NCBI GenBank assembly: GCA_943735955.1 | Contig: OX030959.1 | Span: 4,364,541-4,428,540, forward strand | Reading direction: 5' to 3' | From: Piscicola geometra | Lineage: Eukaryota; Annelida; Clitellata; Hirudinida; Piscicolidae | DNA: 64,000 nucleotides | Part shown: positions 23,201 through 57,535 of the stretch, piece after piece | Layout of the letters: each line of letters starts with the position of its first letter | How positions within the stretch are numbered: the first letter of the stretch is position 1 | The notes under the pieces: model-generated | Told to the model about the DNA's origin: nothing | What the model saw: only the letters and a program-made list of their open reading frames with translations | Databases searched by the model: none | Position numbers and translations under genes: made by a program

Positions 23201-25162
23201 CCACTAACCAACCCACCCACTAACCAACCCACCCACCCACTAACCAACCCACCCAACCACTAACCCACCCACCCAACTACTAACCCACCCACCCAACCAC
23301 TAACCCACCCACCCAACCACTTACCCACCCACCCAACCACTAACCCACCCACCCAACCACTAACCCACCCACCCAACCACTAACCCACCCACCCAACCAC
23401 TAACCCACCCACCCAACCAACCACTAACCCAGCCACCCACCCAACCATTAACCCAGCCACCCACCCAACCACTAACCCAGCCACCCACCCAACCACTAAC
23501 CCACCCAACCACTAACCCACCCACCCACCCAACCACTAACCCACCCACCCACCCAACCACTAACCCACCCACCCACCCAACCACTAACCCACCCACCCAA
23601 CCACTAACCCACCCACCCAACCTCTAACCCACCCACCCAACCACTAACCCACCCACCCAACCACTAACCCACCCACCCAACCACTAACCCACCCACCCAA
23701 CCAATAACCCACCCACCCAACCACTAACCCACCCACCCAACCACTAACCCACCCACCCAACCACTAACCCACCCACCCAACCACTAACCCACCCACCCAA
23801 CCACTAACCCACCCACCCAACCACTAACCCACCCACCCAACCACTAACCCACCCACCCAACCACTAACCCACCCACCCAACCACTAACCCACCCACCCAA
23901 CCACTAACCCACCCACCCAACCACTAACCCACCCACCCAACCTCTAACCCACCCACCCAACCTCTAACCCACCCACCCAACCACTAACCCACCCACCCAA
24001 CCACTAACCCACCCACCCAACCACTAACCCACCCACCCAACCTCTAACCCACCCACCCAACCACTAACCCACCCACCCAACCACTAACCCACCCACCCAA
24101 CCACTAACCCACCCACCCAACCACTAACCCACCCACCCAACCAATAACCCACCCACCCAACCACTAACCCACCCACCCAACCACTAACCCACCCACCCAA
24201 CCACTAACCCACCCACCCAACCACTAACCCACCCACCCAACCACTAACCCACCCACCCAACCACTAACCCACCCACCCAACCACTAACCCACCCACCCAA
24301 CCACTAACCCACCCACCCAACCACTAACCCACCCACCCAACCACTAACCCACCCACCCAACCACTAACCCACCCACCCAACCACTAACCCACCCACCCAA
24401 CCACAAACCCACCCACCCAACCACAAACCCACCCACCCAACCACAAACCCACCCACCCAACCACCAACCCACCCACTCAACCACCAACCCACCCACTCAA
24501 CCACCAACCCACCCACCCAACCACCCACCCACCCACCCAACCACCCACCCACCCACCCAACCACTAACCCATCCACCCACCCAACCACTAACCCACTCAC
24601 ACACCAGTGCGTCACGTGGTTGGACGATGCGCGCTTGAACCAGCTGAACCGGGAGGGCATCAGGACGGGCAGGGTGTTCCTGAGGGAGGACGACGTCTAC
24701 CTCATCCCCCGCAACGTGGTGCACCAGTTCAAGACCATCAGCGCTGCCACCTCAGTGGCCTGGCACGTGAGGTTGAAGCAGTACCACGTGCCTGGAAGGT
24801 GCTCGTGTGGCAGAGGAGAGGAGGAGAAGGAGGAGGAGAAGAAAGAGGAGGAGAAAGTTGTGGTGGAGAAGAAGGAAGAGAAGGAGAAGGAAGAGGAGGA
24901 AGTGGTGGTGGTGGATGGAGGAGGAAGAGGAGAAAGTGTGATGGATGGAGTGGGTGGGGGTATCAAAAGGGATCTGGATGTCGGGGTGGAAGCGAAGGAG
25001 GAAGAGAAAAGTGCGAGGGGATGCACAAGTGACGAAGTTAAAACAGAAAGTGTCGAGGGTTGCAGCAGTGAGGCTGTATCTGAAAGGGGTAGTGCTGATG
25101 CCACTTGCCAAGAGCAGGCTGACACTTTTGTGAGTCTAGTAAAAAAAAAGAAAAAAATCTAA
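20261..25162 (+). CDS. RSBN1: RSBN1/RSBN1L (KDM9, DPY-21-type) JmjC H4K20 demethylase
   Basis: Five exons join in phase into 581 residues: 20261..20919, 21052..21157, 21453..21598, 21818..22097 and 24608..25162. After an Asn/Lys-rich, probably disordered N-terminus, the conserved core reads [117 protein letters not shown] and [14 protein letters not shown]. The H-A-D in RCHADQV and the later His in NVVHQF fit the Fe(II) HxD...H set of the DPY-21/KDM9 JmjC domain (known from the family; assignment inferred). The C-terminal tail is a Glu/Lys-rich extension ending in poly-Lys. The family demethylates H4K20me2 in the nucleus. Intron 4 (22098-24607) is mostly a 20-bp minisatellite. THADA starts 305 bp downstream on the same strand. 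Confidence 0.93.
22380..24606 (+). repeat. 2.2-kb CCACTAACCCACCCACCCAA minisatellite in RSBN1 intron 4
   Basis: From about 23585 the array is a regular 20-mer (CCACTAACCCACCCACCCAA) with scattered variants. The 5' part is built of related ACCCACCC, CCTACCCACCCA and CACTCAACCACCCACCC units. It runs to the exon 5 acceptor, so the splice acceptor lies at the end of the array. It is purely A/C/T on this strand. Confidence 0.95.
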
Positions 25163-25467
25163 GGATGCGTTAAGTTCTTTGTTTCAGTCATCCCGATACC
25201 TTATTTTTTCATGGAATTAGAGTCTAATTATTAGACTGCTGAGAAAAAATCAATTAAAATTCAAACATATATTTATTAAATAAATTTTAAGAGTTTTATT
25301 TATTTGATTTTGTTTAAAAATAAATATTTTCTCAAAATTTTTAATATAAAACACTCATTTTGTACTTTTTCAAAAATTACTAATCGAATTAACTTCTGTT
25401 AAAAAGGAACTTATGTTTTTACTATAAAATTGACCAACGTGATTCTTCAAACTTTGAATTGCTCGAA

Positions 25468-39413
<13,946 letters not shown>

Positions 39414-40218
39414 TCAGTCCAATCATTTATCCATTTACTATTATTAGTATTATTATTATTATTATTGTTGTTGTTATTTTTATTATTATTATAATTACTA
39501 TTAGAATTATAATTATTATTACTATAATTAGTTTTATTATTTGAAAATGCCTTTTTGACTTTTAAAGAGAGTTGGCAACTTAATCGATGCATGATTATTC
39601 TTGTCATCGTGTCTCTTCCAAAAATCACGAGCCGCTTTTTACTGCCTGCTTGAAGTTTCTCGCAAAGGTAGAAAGCGAAAGTCTTTTTGGAAACACAGCT
39701 GTCAAAAGTTAAGATTTCCATGGCAACAAGTCGGCGAATTGCAGGCGCACGTGCAAAAGAGCAGTGTAAAGAGTGTTTATAAGAACGCACGCTCAATGAA
39801 AAGGCTTCAGTGGCAACAGGTGGAATTGGTTTCTTCAATCGGATAAGAGTTGCATCAAAGAGTTCTTGTTTTGAACAAAGTCGGCTGCGTCTCAAGGTGA
39901 CTCGATGCGTGGAACTTTGTTCAAGGCTGACTGCCAATAACATTCTTTTTGCTTTGTTGTCTTCTGCATTCTCTGTAGAAGTTTTTAACGTGGGTAACCA
40001 TTTCAATTAAAAGTTTCAATTGCGAGGGACATTTACGGACTTTTTCTTTGGTAAGGAATTAAATATATCGCATAAATTTTTGTATATTTAAGTGACTTAA
40101 TAGTGCTGAATACGATGCAGGACTGTGTGAAAGAGAACATACAAACATCGAGTAAACAACCTTCGAGTTTGTTAGTGCCTCTGATGAATGTGAAAACAAA
40201 CGTGCTTTGAGGTAGTGC
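39414..40218. other. intergenic between THADA and the phosphatase gene
   Basis: Contains a short (ATT)n near 39440-39540 and otherwise non-repetitive sequence that would include the 3' UTR of THADA and 5' UTR of the phosphatase. No exon is recognised. Confidence 0.4.
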
Positions 40219-44256
<4,038 letters not shown>

Positions 44257-44802
44257 ACTTTGTAGGTCGCTCAGCTGAGTCCTTTAAACTTTTACATGTT
44301 TTTCACTCGAACTGATGCCTTCCAAACAAGGCTCAACTGCTTATGCACATTATCAAACATTTGGAAGTCGTTCGTGTTTCGCAATCATCGCTAGATGTCG
44401 CCAAGCACTTCCGAGCATAACGTGCAAGCGGCCATTTGAACAATACGTAAAGATTCCTGCTCCACTTTATTTAACTAATCGACTCTTTAGACATCTCGCT
44501 TTCATGAGCGAGCGATTGGCGATCTTTCAACGCTCAGGCTCGATGCACTGCCATCTTAAATTCAGCTTTCGTTTCGATGAGCATATACAGAAATTATATT
44601 TTTTGGGAAAAATGATCTGTTCAATTATTTTATGTTGAACTTTATTTTTGACAATATCTTTGTTCTTGAACCGACTTGAGCAGCTAGACAACCTTTTCAT
44701 CTGCAAGCACTCTTGTGTCAAACACTGGCCCACAAAATTAAAACATTCTTTTTCTTCATTTTTAAGAGCTGACCGTGAATTAAACAAGAAAAATAAAAAC
44801 GC
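44257..44802. other. 3' region of the phosphatase gene
   Basis: Open frames here are short and unlike any family I know. Probably 3' UTR and intergenic DNA. Confidence 0.35.
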
Positions 44803-45012
44803 TTGGCGTTCGACTCACGGCCGTGGCTTCGATTCCCACTGTCGCCTAAGTTCTGTCGTCAATACTGCAGAGGAAAGCTGCACTTAATGCAAAGAAGAAG
44901 GCCTCAATGCAGTGCCTCTCGGATGCTTCATCGCTGGTGTGGCAACTCAACTGAAGGCGGTGATTATTCGAGGGTATCCCGTGCCTCATTCATGAAGCAG
45001 GGGGTATTGTAA
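44803..45012 (+). mobile_element. tRNA-derived SINE-like element, 5' truncated
   Basis: Begins with tRNA anticodon/T-arm-like sequence (GGCGTTCGACTCACGGCCGT, GGCTTCGATTCCC as B-box-like) followed by a unique body and an A-rich tail (TTGTAAAAAAATTAAA). It differs from the SINE at 9797/10200, so it would be a second family. Confidence 0.5.
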
Positions 45013-45130
45013 AAAAATTAAATTTTTATTATTAACACTTTTCTAAAAATGAAAAAAGAATTGATAATTGAAAAGACAAGCGGACAAATGTAGTGGGAGA
45101 CTGCACTAGACGCTCGATGACGCTGTGCCT

Positions 45131-46639
45131 TTATACATCAAGACACGTGGCAAGCATATTCTTGACGACATTTCTGAGGTTGAAGAAAAGAGTAAATTTT
45201 ATTTATGTACTCTGTGAACAAATAATTAAGGTACCTGGGTACCTGGATACCCAATTTGTTCAAAAAAAGTAAAATAAATAGAAAATCTAATAAATCTAAT
45301 ATATTGTCTACAGTTAATTGCATCCCGAATCTCAAATGAAACGAGTAGCGTTTGAAGACGTGCCTGGCGAAGGGAATGTAGGAGATGGAGTACCAGGCGA
45401 ACGAGAGGCTCTGCAGGACGCAAAAGATCACCGCAAAAACGACGCTCCTCAACTGTTTGAATGGCAAAGTTAGTTCATAGAGGAGATTGTCCTGGTGCAG
45501 AGGCAACTTGCGCTGGGTCTCCAACGGTTTGGCCTTACCGATACTGTGAAGTGGTCTTGATGAGTTGATGGAATTGAATTAGCACGCACCAAGAGAGCAG
45601 AGAGGAGAGTGAGGACGAGGCAGGCGAAGAAAAGGAGGGTGGCCACAAGGCGCTTCTCCTCGAACATCCTTTCGAACTGCCTCATCGGACCCATCAAGAA
45701 GACAGAGCTGTTGGCGAGGAATGAGTCAATGTGGCATGAGATCTCAAGCATTTATTGTTCGCTCTGACCTTCCTATCGTTGTCAAGTTGCCCAATGTGTA
45801 GAAGAGGATGAAAATTCTGAGACCTCCTATGCCGGGAACCAGCAAGAAGAGCGTGCCCTTCCAGTGGTAACATTAGTTAATCAACCATTAGTTAATCAAC
45901 CATTAGTTAATCAACCATTAGTTCCATCCACCATTAGTTCCATCAACCATTAGTTCCATCAACCATTAGTTCCATCAACCATTAGTTCCATCAACCATTA
46001 GTTCCATCAACCTTTAGTTCCATCAACCATTAGTTCCATCAACCATTAGTTCCATCAACCATTAGTTCTATCAACCATTAATTCAATCAGTCTGAATGTT
46101 TGTTCATGCCATTTCTATTTAAATCGTTCAAGAATTAACTTCGAAGATCATCGACAAGGACGTCTTTCTCACCGCGGTGCTCAGGATGATTCCCAGAGTG
46201 ACGCAGACCAAAAAGCCTGTCAGACGAGTGGTCCAGTTCAGAGTGTTTTCATCGGATGCCTAGGCGTTTTTGCCAGTTGAATAATTTTCTTACAAGAGTT
46301 TATAAATTTAAGATCGTGTAAAAGTTCAAGTTTTAAAGTTTAAACTCTCTTTAAGCTATTTTATAGTCCTGATGAACTAATTTCACAAAAGTATATTTTT
46401 AAACCACCAAATGCCCGCTTTCACTAACTCCTAGCTCGACCATTATAGAACTACTTCAAATAGCACACAGCATGAAAATATGGAAAATATCTTTTAGATG
46501 TTGAAGCGAGGAAACACTTGCGAAGAAGTGAACCCCTCATGACTCAGTCACTCGAGCATCCTCTTACTTCATTTAGAAGGCCCAGTTGCTCGATCTGGTC
46601 TTCATGTCGCGCCAACAAGGTCTGCTTCAGCTTGTCCAT
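45131..46639 (-). CDS. SFT2D: SFT2 domain-containing vesicle transport protein, complete
   Basis: Six exons on the minus strand join in phase into 165 residues: 46639..46568 (MDKLKQTLLARHEDQIEQLG), 46259..46173, 45857..45769, 45707..45590, 45452..45364 and 45173..45131 (TAA). The family's four membrane segments are recognisable: TRLTGFLVCVTLGIILSTA, GTLFLLVPGIGGLRIFIL, LVATLLFFACLVLTLLSAL and VVFAVIFCVLQSLSFAWYSI. The SFT2 signature loop SSVFLMGPMRQFERMFEEKR and the YIPFAR motif are present. Length is close to human SFT2D2 (160). Yeast Sft2 works in Golgi fusion of endosome-derived vesicles, so a Golgi/endosome membrane role is inferred. The last intron appears to start with GC (CCAG/GCACGT at 45363) because only that junction preserves the conserved FARNVVKNMLATCL end. 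Intron 2 holds a 16-bp minisatellite. Confidence 0.93.
45872..46085 (+). repeat. 16-bp ATCAACCATTAGTTCC minisatellite in an SFT2D intron
   Basis: About thirteen copies of ACCATTAGTTCCATCA, with shorter ACCATTAGTTAATCA units first. Confidence 0.92.
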
Positions 46640-47360
46640 CCTTCGCTTGAGCAGAACCAATCAAGGCTGCTAGATCTTACGTTTCTCCAATTGTACGAAC
46701 TCTATTAAAGGTAAAACAGGATGGTCTTGGCTAGTTCCTTACATATTTCAGAACAAGTTAATTGCAAAATGTGTAAATATTGTTTTTTACGCTTTGAAAC
46801 GTCACAGACGAGCGCTAAAGACACATCTAAAGTTCAGATTCTAAAGTAATTTTCATGCCGATACTTCGGAAAAGAGCGAATCAAGATTTGCTTTTGCTTC
46901 AGGTAGGCGAGCACGCTCTCCATTTGCACGGGAGCCAATGAAGCGCCAAGTTGTGGATCGGCAAGTTGTGGATCGGCAAGGCTTGCTAAAAATGGCCTGA
47001 GAAGTGACACATTTTCTAGTTTATTGGTTTATTAAGCGTAAAAATACAAAACGTAACCCTAACTCAATCGTTTTCTGTGTGTTTGAAGCGATGATGAAAA
47101 GACTAACTTTAACGAGAACATGCAGCTCAACGAGCGACACAAAGCTTCAAGGTTTCGCTTATTGCTGGCAGATTCAACAAACTCGCCTTCCATATTAGTG
47201 CCGCGTAAGAAATACTCTGAAGATATATACAGTACTGTTTGACGTTGATCAGAAAAATAATTTACTCGTAATAATAAAAAGAATATGATGATAATTACAA
47301 TGGTAATAATTGCAAGAAAGAATTAATAAGAAGACATGCATGCAACAAGGGAAGCGAGTT
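46640..47360. other. upstream region of SFT2D, nothing recognised
   Basis: The presumed promoter of SFT2D and then non-repetitive DNA. A direct doublet AAGTTGTGGATCGGC occurs at 46951-46980. Confidence 0.35.
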
Positions 47361-48104
47361 TTACAAATCAGAATCGTTCACGACTGACACTTGTCCAAAA
47401 AGACCGAATGCTACACCGCCTTGCATCAAGCCAGCAAAAATACTTCCTCTTAGCGTTCCAAAGGCACTTTTAGCTGCATCAGACCACCGCACCAGACACA
47501 CACAACAGCAAATGTCCATTCTAAACATCACCCATAGTGATCGCTCACTTCGCTAACAAGTTGCTAGTCACACTGCCTTCACTGTGACCAAGTTAGACCC
47601 CTCCCCTACCACCTTGAGTGCCCTCTCAACAGCCCTGCATAGAGCCAAGCGGTGTTAAGAGTGGCACACTGCAAGAGCAAGACGTGCGTGAAAATAGAAT
47701 GAGTAGTGACAGAGAATAAGATAATAGTTGCCGATATCCTATAACTTGTTCCATAAAGCACCGAGTTATTCCTGCGAGGAAGTCGGTCTGGGCAGGAAGG
47801 ATCTGGTTGTCGTAGCAGTCAGTCTCCGAGTTCAAGCTCCTCCATTCACCATCATTCATGTCTTTTCAAAAAGAAAGAAGCGACTTCATTCAAAGAAGCA
47901 CACCTTTTAGTCTTTGAAGTCTTCCTCAGAGGCCTTCCCGCTGGCAGCCTTCGAATCCTCGCCAGAGATGGCAACGTTGGCAAGGCCACATAACGTGCCA
48001 TTCATCTGAATGCATGCGAGCTTGCGACAGAGGCCGCTACAGAAGACTGCAGGAGGCGCGATTAGCACAGCAGGAGAGCGATCAGGTGTTCTTGAAGCCT
48101 TCAA
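47361..48104 (-). CDS. doubtful coding traces of an unrecognised gene
   Basis: Minus-strand pieces with acceptor-like CAG and coding flavour: about 48052..47908 (VFCSGLCRKLACIQMNG, ending EEDFKD stop), 47634..47574 (AVERALKVVGEGSNLVTVKA) and 47473..47361 (AFGTLRGSIFAGLMQGGVAF, stop). The last is Gly/Ala-rich and could be a membrane segment. Phases do not agree between the last two pieces, so the model is not coherent. A further piece near 48790 (FCSGVKGKLSADL) shares FCSG with the first. I do not recognise any family. Confidence 0.2.
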
Positions 48105-48204
48105 TTAAGAGACAGCCATTGACGCCGTGCTGTGTGCAAAGATTGAGCCGCACCCTCCTCGCAGGAAAGCAGCTAGGCGTGCATGCCGAAATGCCAGGAT
48201 ATCA

Positions 48205-48482
48205 TTCGTTGTATTGTATAGTGCATCTTAGTGTATATATTGATGTATGTATTGTAGTGCATATATTGATGTATGTATTGTAGTGTATATATTGTATTGT
48301 ATAGTGCTTCTCAATGTATATATTGTAGTGTATGTATTGTAGTGTATGTATTGTAATTTATATATTGTAGTGTATGTATTGTAGTGTATTTATTGTAGTG
48401 TATGTATTGTAGTGTATGTATTGTAGTGTATGTATTGTAGTGTATGTATTGTAGTGTATATATTGAAGTGTATGTATTGCAA
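48205..48482 (+). repeat. 14-bp TGTAGTGTATGTAT minisatellite
   Basis: About nineteen imperfect copies of ATTGTAGTGTATGT. Confidence 0.9.
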
Positions 48483-48858
48483 TGGAAGACGATGATGACT
48501 TACTAAGAACGATTTTCATTAATAATTATTATTGATATTGATAGAAATATTTGTAAAGTAAAAATAATGAACACAAATAATGCTGATAACAGCAATATAC
48601 ATAAACAATGCTAATAATAATGACAAAATATTTAGGAAAAACAATGCAAAAATAATAAAATCCTGCAAGTTGATTAATTTGCATAGAATTTATACATGTG
48701 TTGCTAAGACAGCAGCAAAGTCGCATGATATGGTGAGGTTGAGAAGAGGTCTGCGGAGAGCTTGCCCTTGACGCCACTACAGAAATGGCGAAGCGACAAA
48801 GAATTCTCAACATTGAAAAGTTACAATTCAACAGAACGTCTGCGCCATAATCACCTTG

Positions 48859-50349
48859 CGATGGTGCCTACATAGTTGAGAAGGTGCCTACATAGTTGAG
48901 AGGGCGCCTACATAGTTGAGAGAGTGCCTACATAGTTGAGAGGGTGACTACATAGTTGAGAGGGTGCCTACATAGTTGAGAGGGTGACTACATAGTTGAG
49001 AGGGTGCCTACATAGTTGAGAGGGTGCCTACATAGTTGAGAGGGTGCCTACATAGTTGAGAGGGTGCCTACATAGTTGAGAGGGTGCCTACATAGTTGAG
49101 AGGGTGCCTACATAGTTGAGAGGGTGACTACATAGTTGAGAGGGTGCCTACATAGTTGAGAGGGTGCCTACATAGTTGAGAGAGTGCCTACATAGTTGAG
49201 AGGGTGCCTACATAGTTGAGAGGGTGCCTACATAGTTGAGAGGGTGCCTACATAGTTGAGAGGGTGCCTACATAGTTGAGAGGGTGACTACATAGTTGAG
49301 AGGGTGCCTACATAGTTGAGAGGGTGCCTACATAGTTGAGAGAGTGCCTACATAGTTGAGAGGGTGCCTACATAGTTGAGAGGGTGCCTACATAGTTGAG
49401 AGGGTGCCTACATAGTTGAGAGGGTGCCTACATAGTTGAGAGGGTGACTACATAGTTGAGAGGGTGCCTACATAGTTGAGAGGGTGCCTACATAGTTGAG
49501 AGGGTGCCTACATAGTTGAGAGGGTGCCTACATAGTTGAGAGAGTGCCTACATAGTTGAGAGGGTGCCTACATAGTTGAGAGGGTGCCTACATAGTTGAG
49601 AGGGTGCCTACATAGTTGAGAGGGTGCCTACATAGTTGAGAGGGTGACTACATAGTTGAGAGGGTGCCTACATAGTTGAGAGGGTGCCTACATAGTTGAG
49701 AGGGTGCCTACATAGTTGAGAGGGTGCCTACATAGTTGAGAAGGTGCCTACATAGTTGAGAGGGTGCCTACATAGTTGAGAGGGTGCCTACATAGTTGAG
49801 AGGGTGCCTACATAGTTGAGAGGGTGCCTACATAGTTGAGAGGGTGCCTACATAGTTGAGAGGGTGCCTACATAGTTGAGAGGGTGCCTACATAGTTGAG
49901 AGGGTGCCTACATAGTTGAGAGGGTGCCTACATAGTTGAGATGGTGCCTACATAGTTGAGAGGGTGACTACATAGTTGAGAGGGTGCCTACATAGTTGAG
50001 AGGGTGCCTACATAGTTGAGAGGGTGAATACATAGTTGAGAGGGTGCCTACATAGTTGAGAGGGTGCCTACATAGTTGAGAGGGTGCCTACATAGTTGAG
50101 AGGGTGCCTACATAGTTGAGAGGGTGCCTACATAGTTGAGATGGTGCCTACATAGTTGAGAGGGTGACTACATAGTTGAGAGGGTGCCTACATAGTTGAG
50201 AGGGTGACTACATAGTTGAGAGGGTGCCTACATAGTTGAGAGGGTGACTACATAGTTGAGAGGGTGCCTACATAGTTGAGAGGGTGCCTACATAGTTGAG
50301 AGGGTGCCTACATAGTTGAGAGGGTGCCTACATAGTTGAGAGGGTGCCT
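48859..50349 (+). repeat. 20-bp AGGGTGCCTACATAGTTGAG satellite-like array, about 74 copies
   Basis: The unit is almost perfectly regular with no length changes over 1.49 kb. Variant units (AGGGTGACTA..., AGAGTGCCTA..., ATGGTGCCTA...) recur in a pattern: variants at 49121, 49281 and 49441 (160-bp steps) and at 49181 and 49341 (160 bp). This shows a higher-order unit of eight monomers in part of the array. Confidence 0.97.
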
Positions 50350-50577
50350 CTTGATGCTCGGAGACCGCAGCAAGCAACGACAAATCAATTCTCAGAAGAG
50401 GAAGGTGCCTCGAGGGTGGTGATGATGATGATGTCGTAACAAGCCTGCCCCAGCACACGCTTTAACTTAGAAACTTACCCCTTGCATAACAACAAGAACT
50501 GGCATGGTGTCTGCGAAAGAAGAGAACGATTACGGTGATGATGATGATGATAAGTGATGATGATGATGCTGACGGTG

Positions 50578-50820
50578 ATGATCCTAATGACGGTGATGAT
50601 CATGATGATCCTAATGACGGTGATGATCATGATGATCCTAATGACGGTGATGATCATGATGATCCTAATGACGGTGATGATCATGATGATCCTAATGACG
50701 GTGATGATCATGATGATCCTAATGACGGTGATGATCATGATGATCCTAATGACGGTGATGATCATGATGATGCAGACGATGATGATCCTAATGACGGTGA
50801 TGATGATGATGATGGCACAA
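50578..50820 (+). repeat. 27-bp GATGATCCTAATGACGGTGA minisatellite
   Basis: Seven near-perfect copies of a 27-mer containing ATCCTAATGACGGTGATG, within (GAT)-rich DNA. Confidence 0.93.
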
Positions 50821-51529
50821 GCAAAACTTAAAAAAGTATCACAAGACAAAGACGGAAGAAGGGTGCAAGCACCGAGACCTCGCCTGAAGCTGAAAGCAAC
50901 GAGGATGCAATCAGTCGCTGTCTTTCACGTGCACAAGCAACAAGTAATCACGTGCAACAGACGCACGCATGCGTGAATGCTACTTGCTGTAATTACAAAT
51001 GCTTGATATTTAAGTTTAATTTTAATGCGGCTATACAGACTCGTCTTCCTTGTGACAACTTGAGTCATTAAAAGTGATGGCTTCAAGTTATACACGCACA
51101 CACACATGCACGCAAGCACGCACATACACAAACTCAAACATACAATTTCATAAAAAAGTAAAAATAATGTATAAAATATGAGGACAAGAAGTGAATGACA
51201 TTTGAAAGTATAAAAATAGTCAGGCGTTTGGGTGCAGCCTAAGGAGGGAGGGTGAATGTTGTGTTTGAGGGTGCTTTTGAGGAGGTGCCTAGAAGGAGTT
51301 GTGCATGTAGTTTGTGGTGCTTGTCGTCTGCGCTGGATCGAGAAATCGTTCAACAATTCTCAAAAAAACAATCTAGAAAATTCCTTCAAAAAAAATAAAT
51401 TGTCTTCCACACATGCATGCATACATGCAAATACAGATGCTTAAAAGTTAATTATCATCACCAAAAAATCATCAAAATACTGTGAAACTAAACTTTCGAA
51501 AATTTAAACAAAAAAAAGAAAAAAAGGAA
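50821..51529. other. intergenic, nothing recognised
   Basis: Contains a short CACACACATGCACGCAAGC tract near 51095-51130. No exon is recognised; it lies downstream of the SPRED gene. Confidence 0.4.
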
Positions 51530-52162
51530 GGAAGAAATAAAGAAAGGAAGGAAGGAAGGAAGGAAGGAAGGAAGGAAGGAAGGAAGGAAGGAAGGAAGGA
51601 AGGAAGGAAGGAAGGAAGGAAGGAAGGAAGGAAGGAAGGAAGGAAGGAAGGAAGGAAGGAAGGAAGGAAGGAAGGAAGGAAGGAAGGAAGGAAGGAAGGA
51701 AGGAAGGAAGGAAGGAAGGAAGGAAGGAAGGAAGGAAGGAAGGAAGGAAGGAAGGAAGGAAGGAAGGAAGGAAGGAAGGAAGGAAGGAAGGAAGGAAGGA
51801 AGGAAGGAAGGAAGGAAGGAAGGAAGGAAGGAAGGAAGGAAGGAAGGAAGGAAGGAAGGAAGGAAGGAAGGAAGGAAGGAAGGAAGGAAGGAAGGAAGGA
51901 AGGAAGGAAGGAAGGAAGGAAGGAAGGAAGGAAGGAAGGAAGGAAGGAAGGAAGGAAGGAAGGAAGGAAGGAAGGAAGGAAGGAAGGAAGGAAGGAAGGA
52001 AGGAAGGAAGGAAGGAAGGAAGGAAGGAAGGAAGGAAGGAAGGAAGGAAGGAAGGAAGGAAGGAAGGAAGGAAGGAAGGAAGGAAGGAAGGAAGGAAGGA
52101 AGGAAGGAAGGAAGGAAGAAAGGAAGGAAGGAAGGAAGGAAGGAAGAAAAGAAGAAAGGAAG
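51530..52162 (+). repeat. (GGAA)n tract, about 620 bp
   Basis: More than 140 nearly pure AAGG tetranucleotides, purine-only on this strand. It ends a few bases from the SPRED stop codon, so it is in or next to that gene's 3' UTR, where the transcript would carry (CCUU)n. Confidence 0.97.
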
Positions 52163-52166
52163 GTAC

Positions 52167-56975
<4,809 letters not shown>

Positions 56976-57159
56976 TATAGTATATCTACTTTATTATTAT
57001 GTTCATAGCACGTTAGAAGTCCTTCAAAGTTCGTGAAGCTCTTGCAGGGCTCCTACGGAATCTAAAAACGTAAACGTTTCCAATGAGCAGTTAGTTCATC
57101 GTAGGCAAAAATAAAAATATCGAGTTGCTCTTGACAGCTTCCATCTTCTTTTCCTTCTA

Positions 57160-57226
57160 TGGTGCGTGGGAATTGAAGTTATATAACTTAAGCCGCTTGA
57201 CGTGTACCACTCGGCCACCCTTTCAC
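57160..57226 (-). mobile_element. tRNA-Ser/Leu-like fragment (pseudo-tRNA or SINE head)
   Basis: On the minus strand, GGGTGGCCGAGTGGTACACG looks like the acceptor/D-arm of a class II tRNA (A-box TGGCCGAGTGG), and TTCAATTCCCACGCACC follows like a T-arm. Spacing is shorter than an intact class II tRNA, so this is a relic. Confidence 0.4.
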
Positions 57227-57535
57227 TCATGGAGACTACACGCTTTGAACACCGTGAACACAAGCTTGAAGATAAATGCCTCTGAGTTTATTGAAAAAGC
57301 GAGTCTATGAAGTGTCATGAAACAAAGAACAAAATTCAAATAGGAATTAATCAAATGAAATGTGTAGAAGTGTCCAATATGTGCAACAAATCGCATTCAC
57401 AACATCTAATTGAATAGTGCGCGAAAGGCAAAATGCAAAAAACTGTTGATGCACAAAAAGAAGATTTGAAAAGAACAATCTGGAAAATGGAAACCGAATG
57501 TTTGCATATGTAGATCTTGCATTTTTCTTGACAAT

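Noticed and set aside
23585..24600. Telomere-like CTAACCC content of the RSBN1 intron array
   Set aside because: The unit is CCACTAACCCACCCACCCAA, not (CCCTAA)n, and it lies inside an intron between conserved exons.
48859..50349. CRISPR-like regular array
   Set aside because: Monomers are head-to-tail without unique spacers, in a eukaryotic genome; it is a minisatellite.
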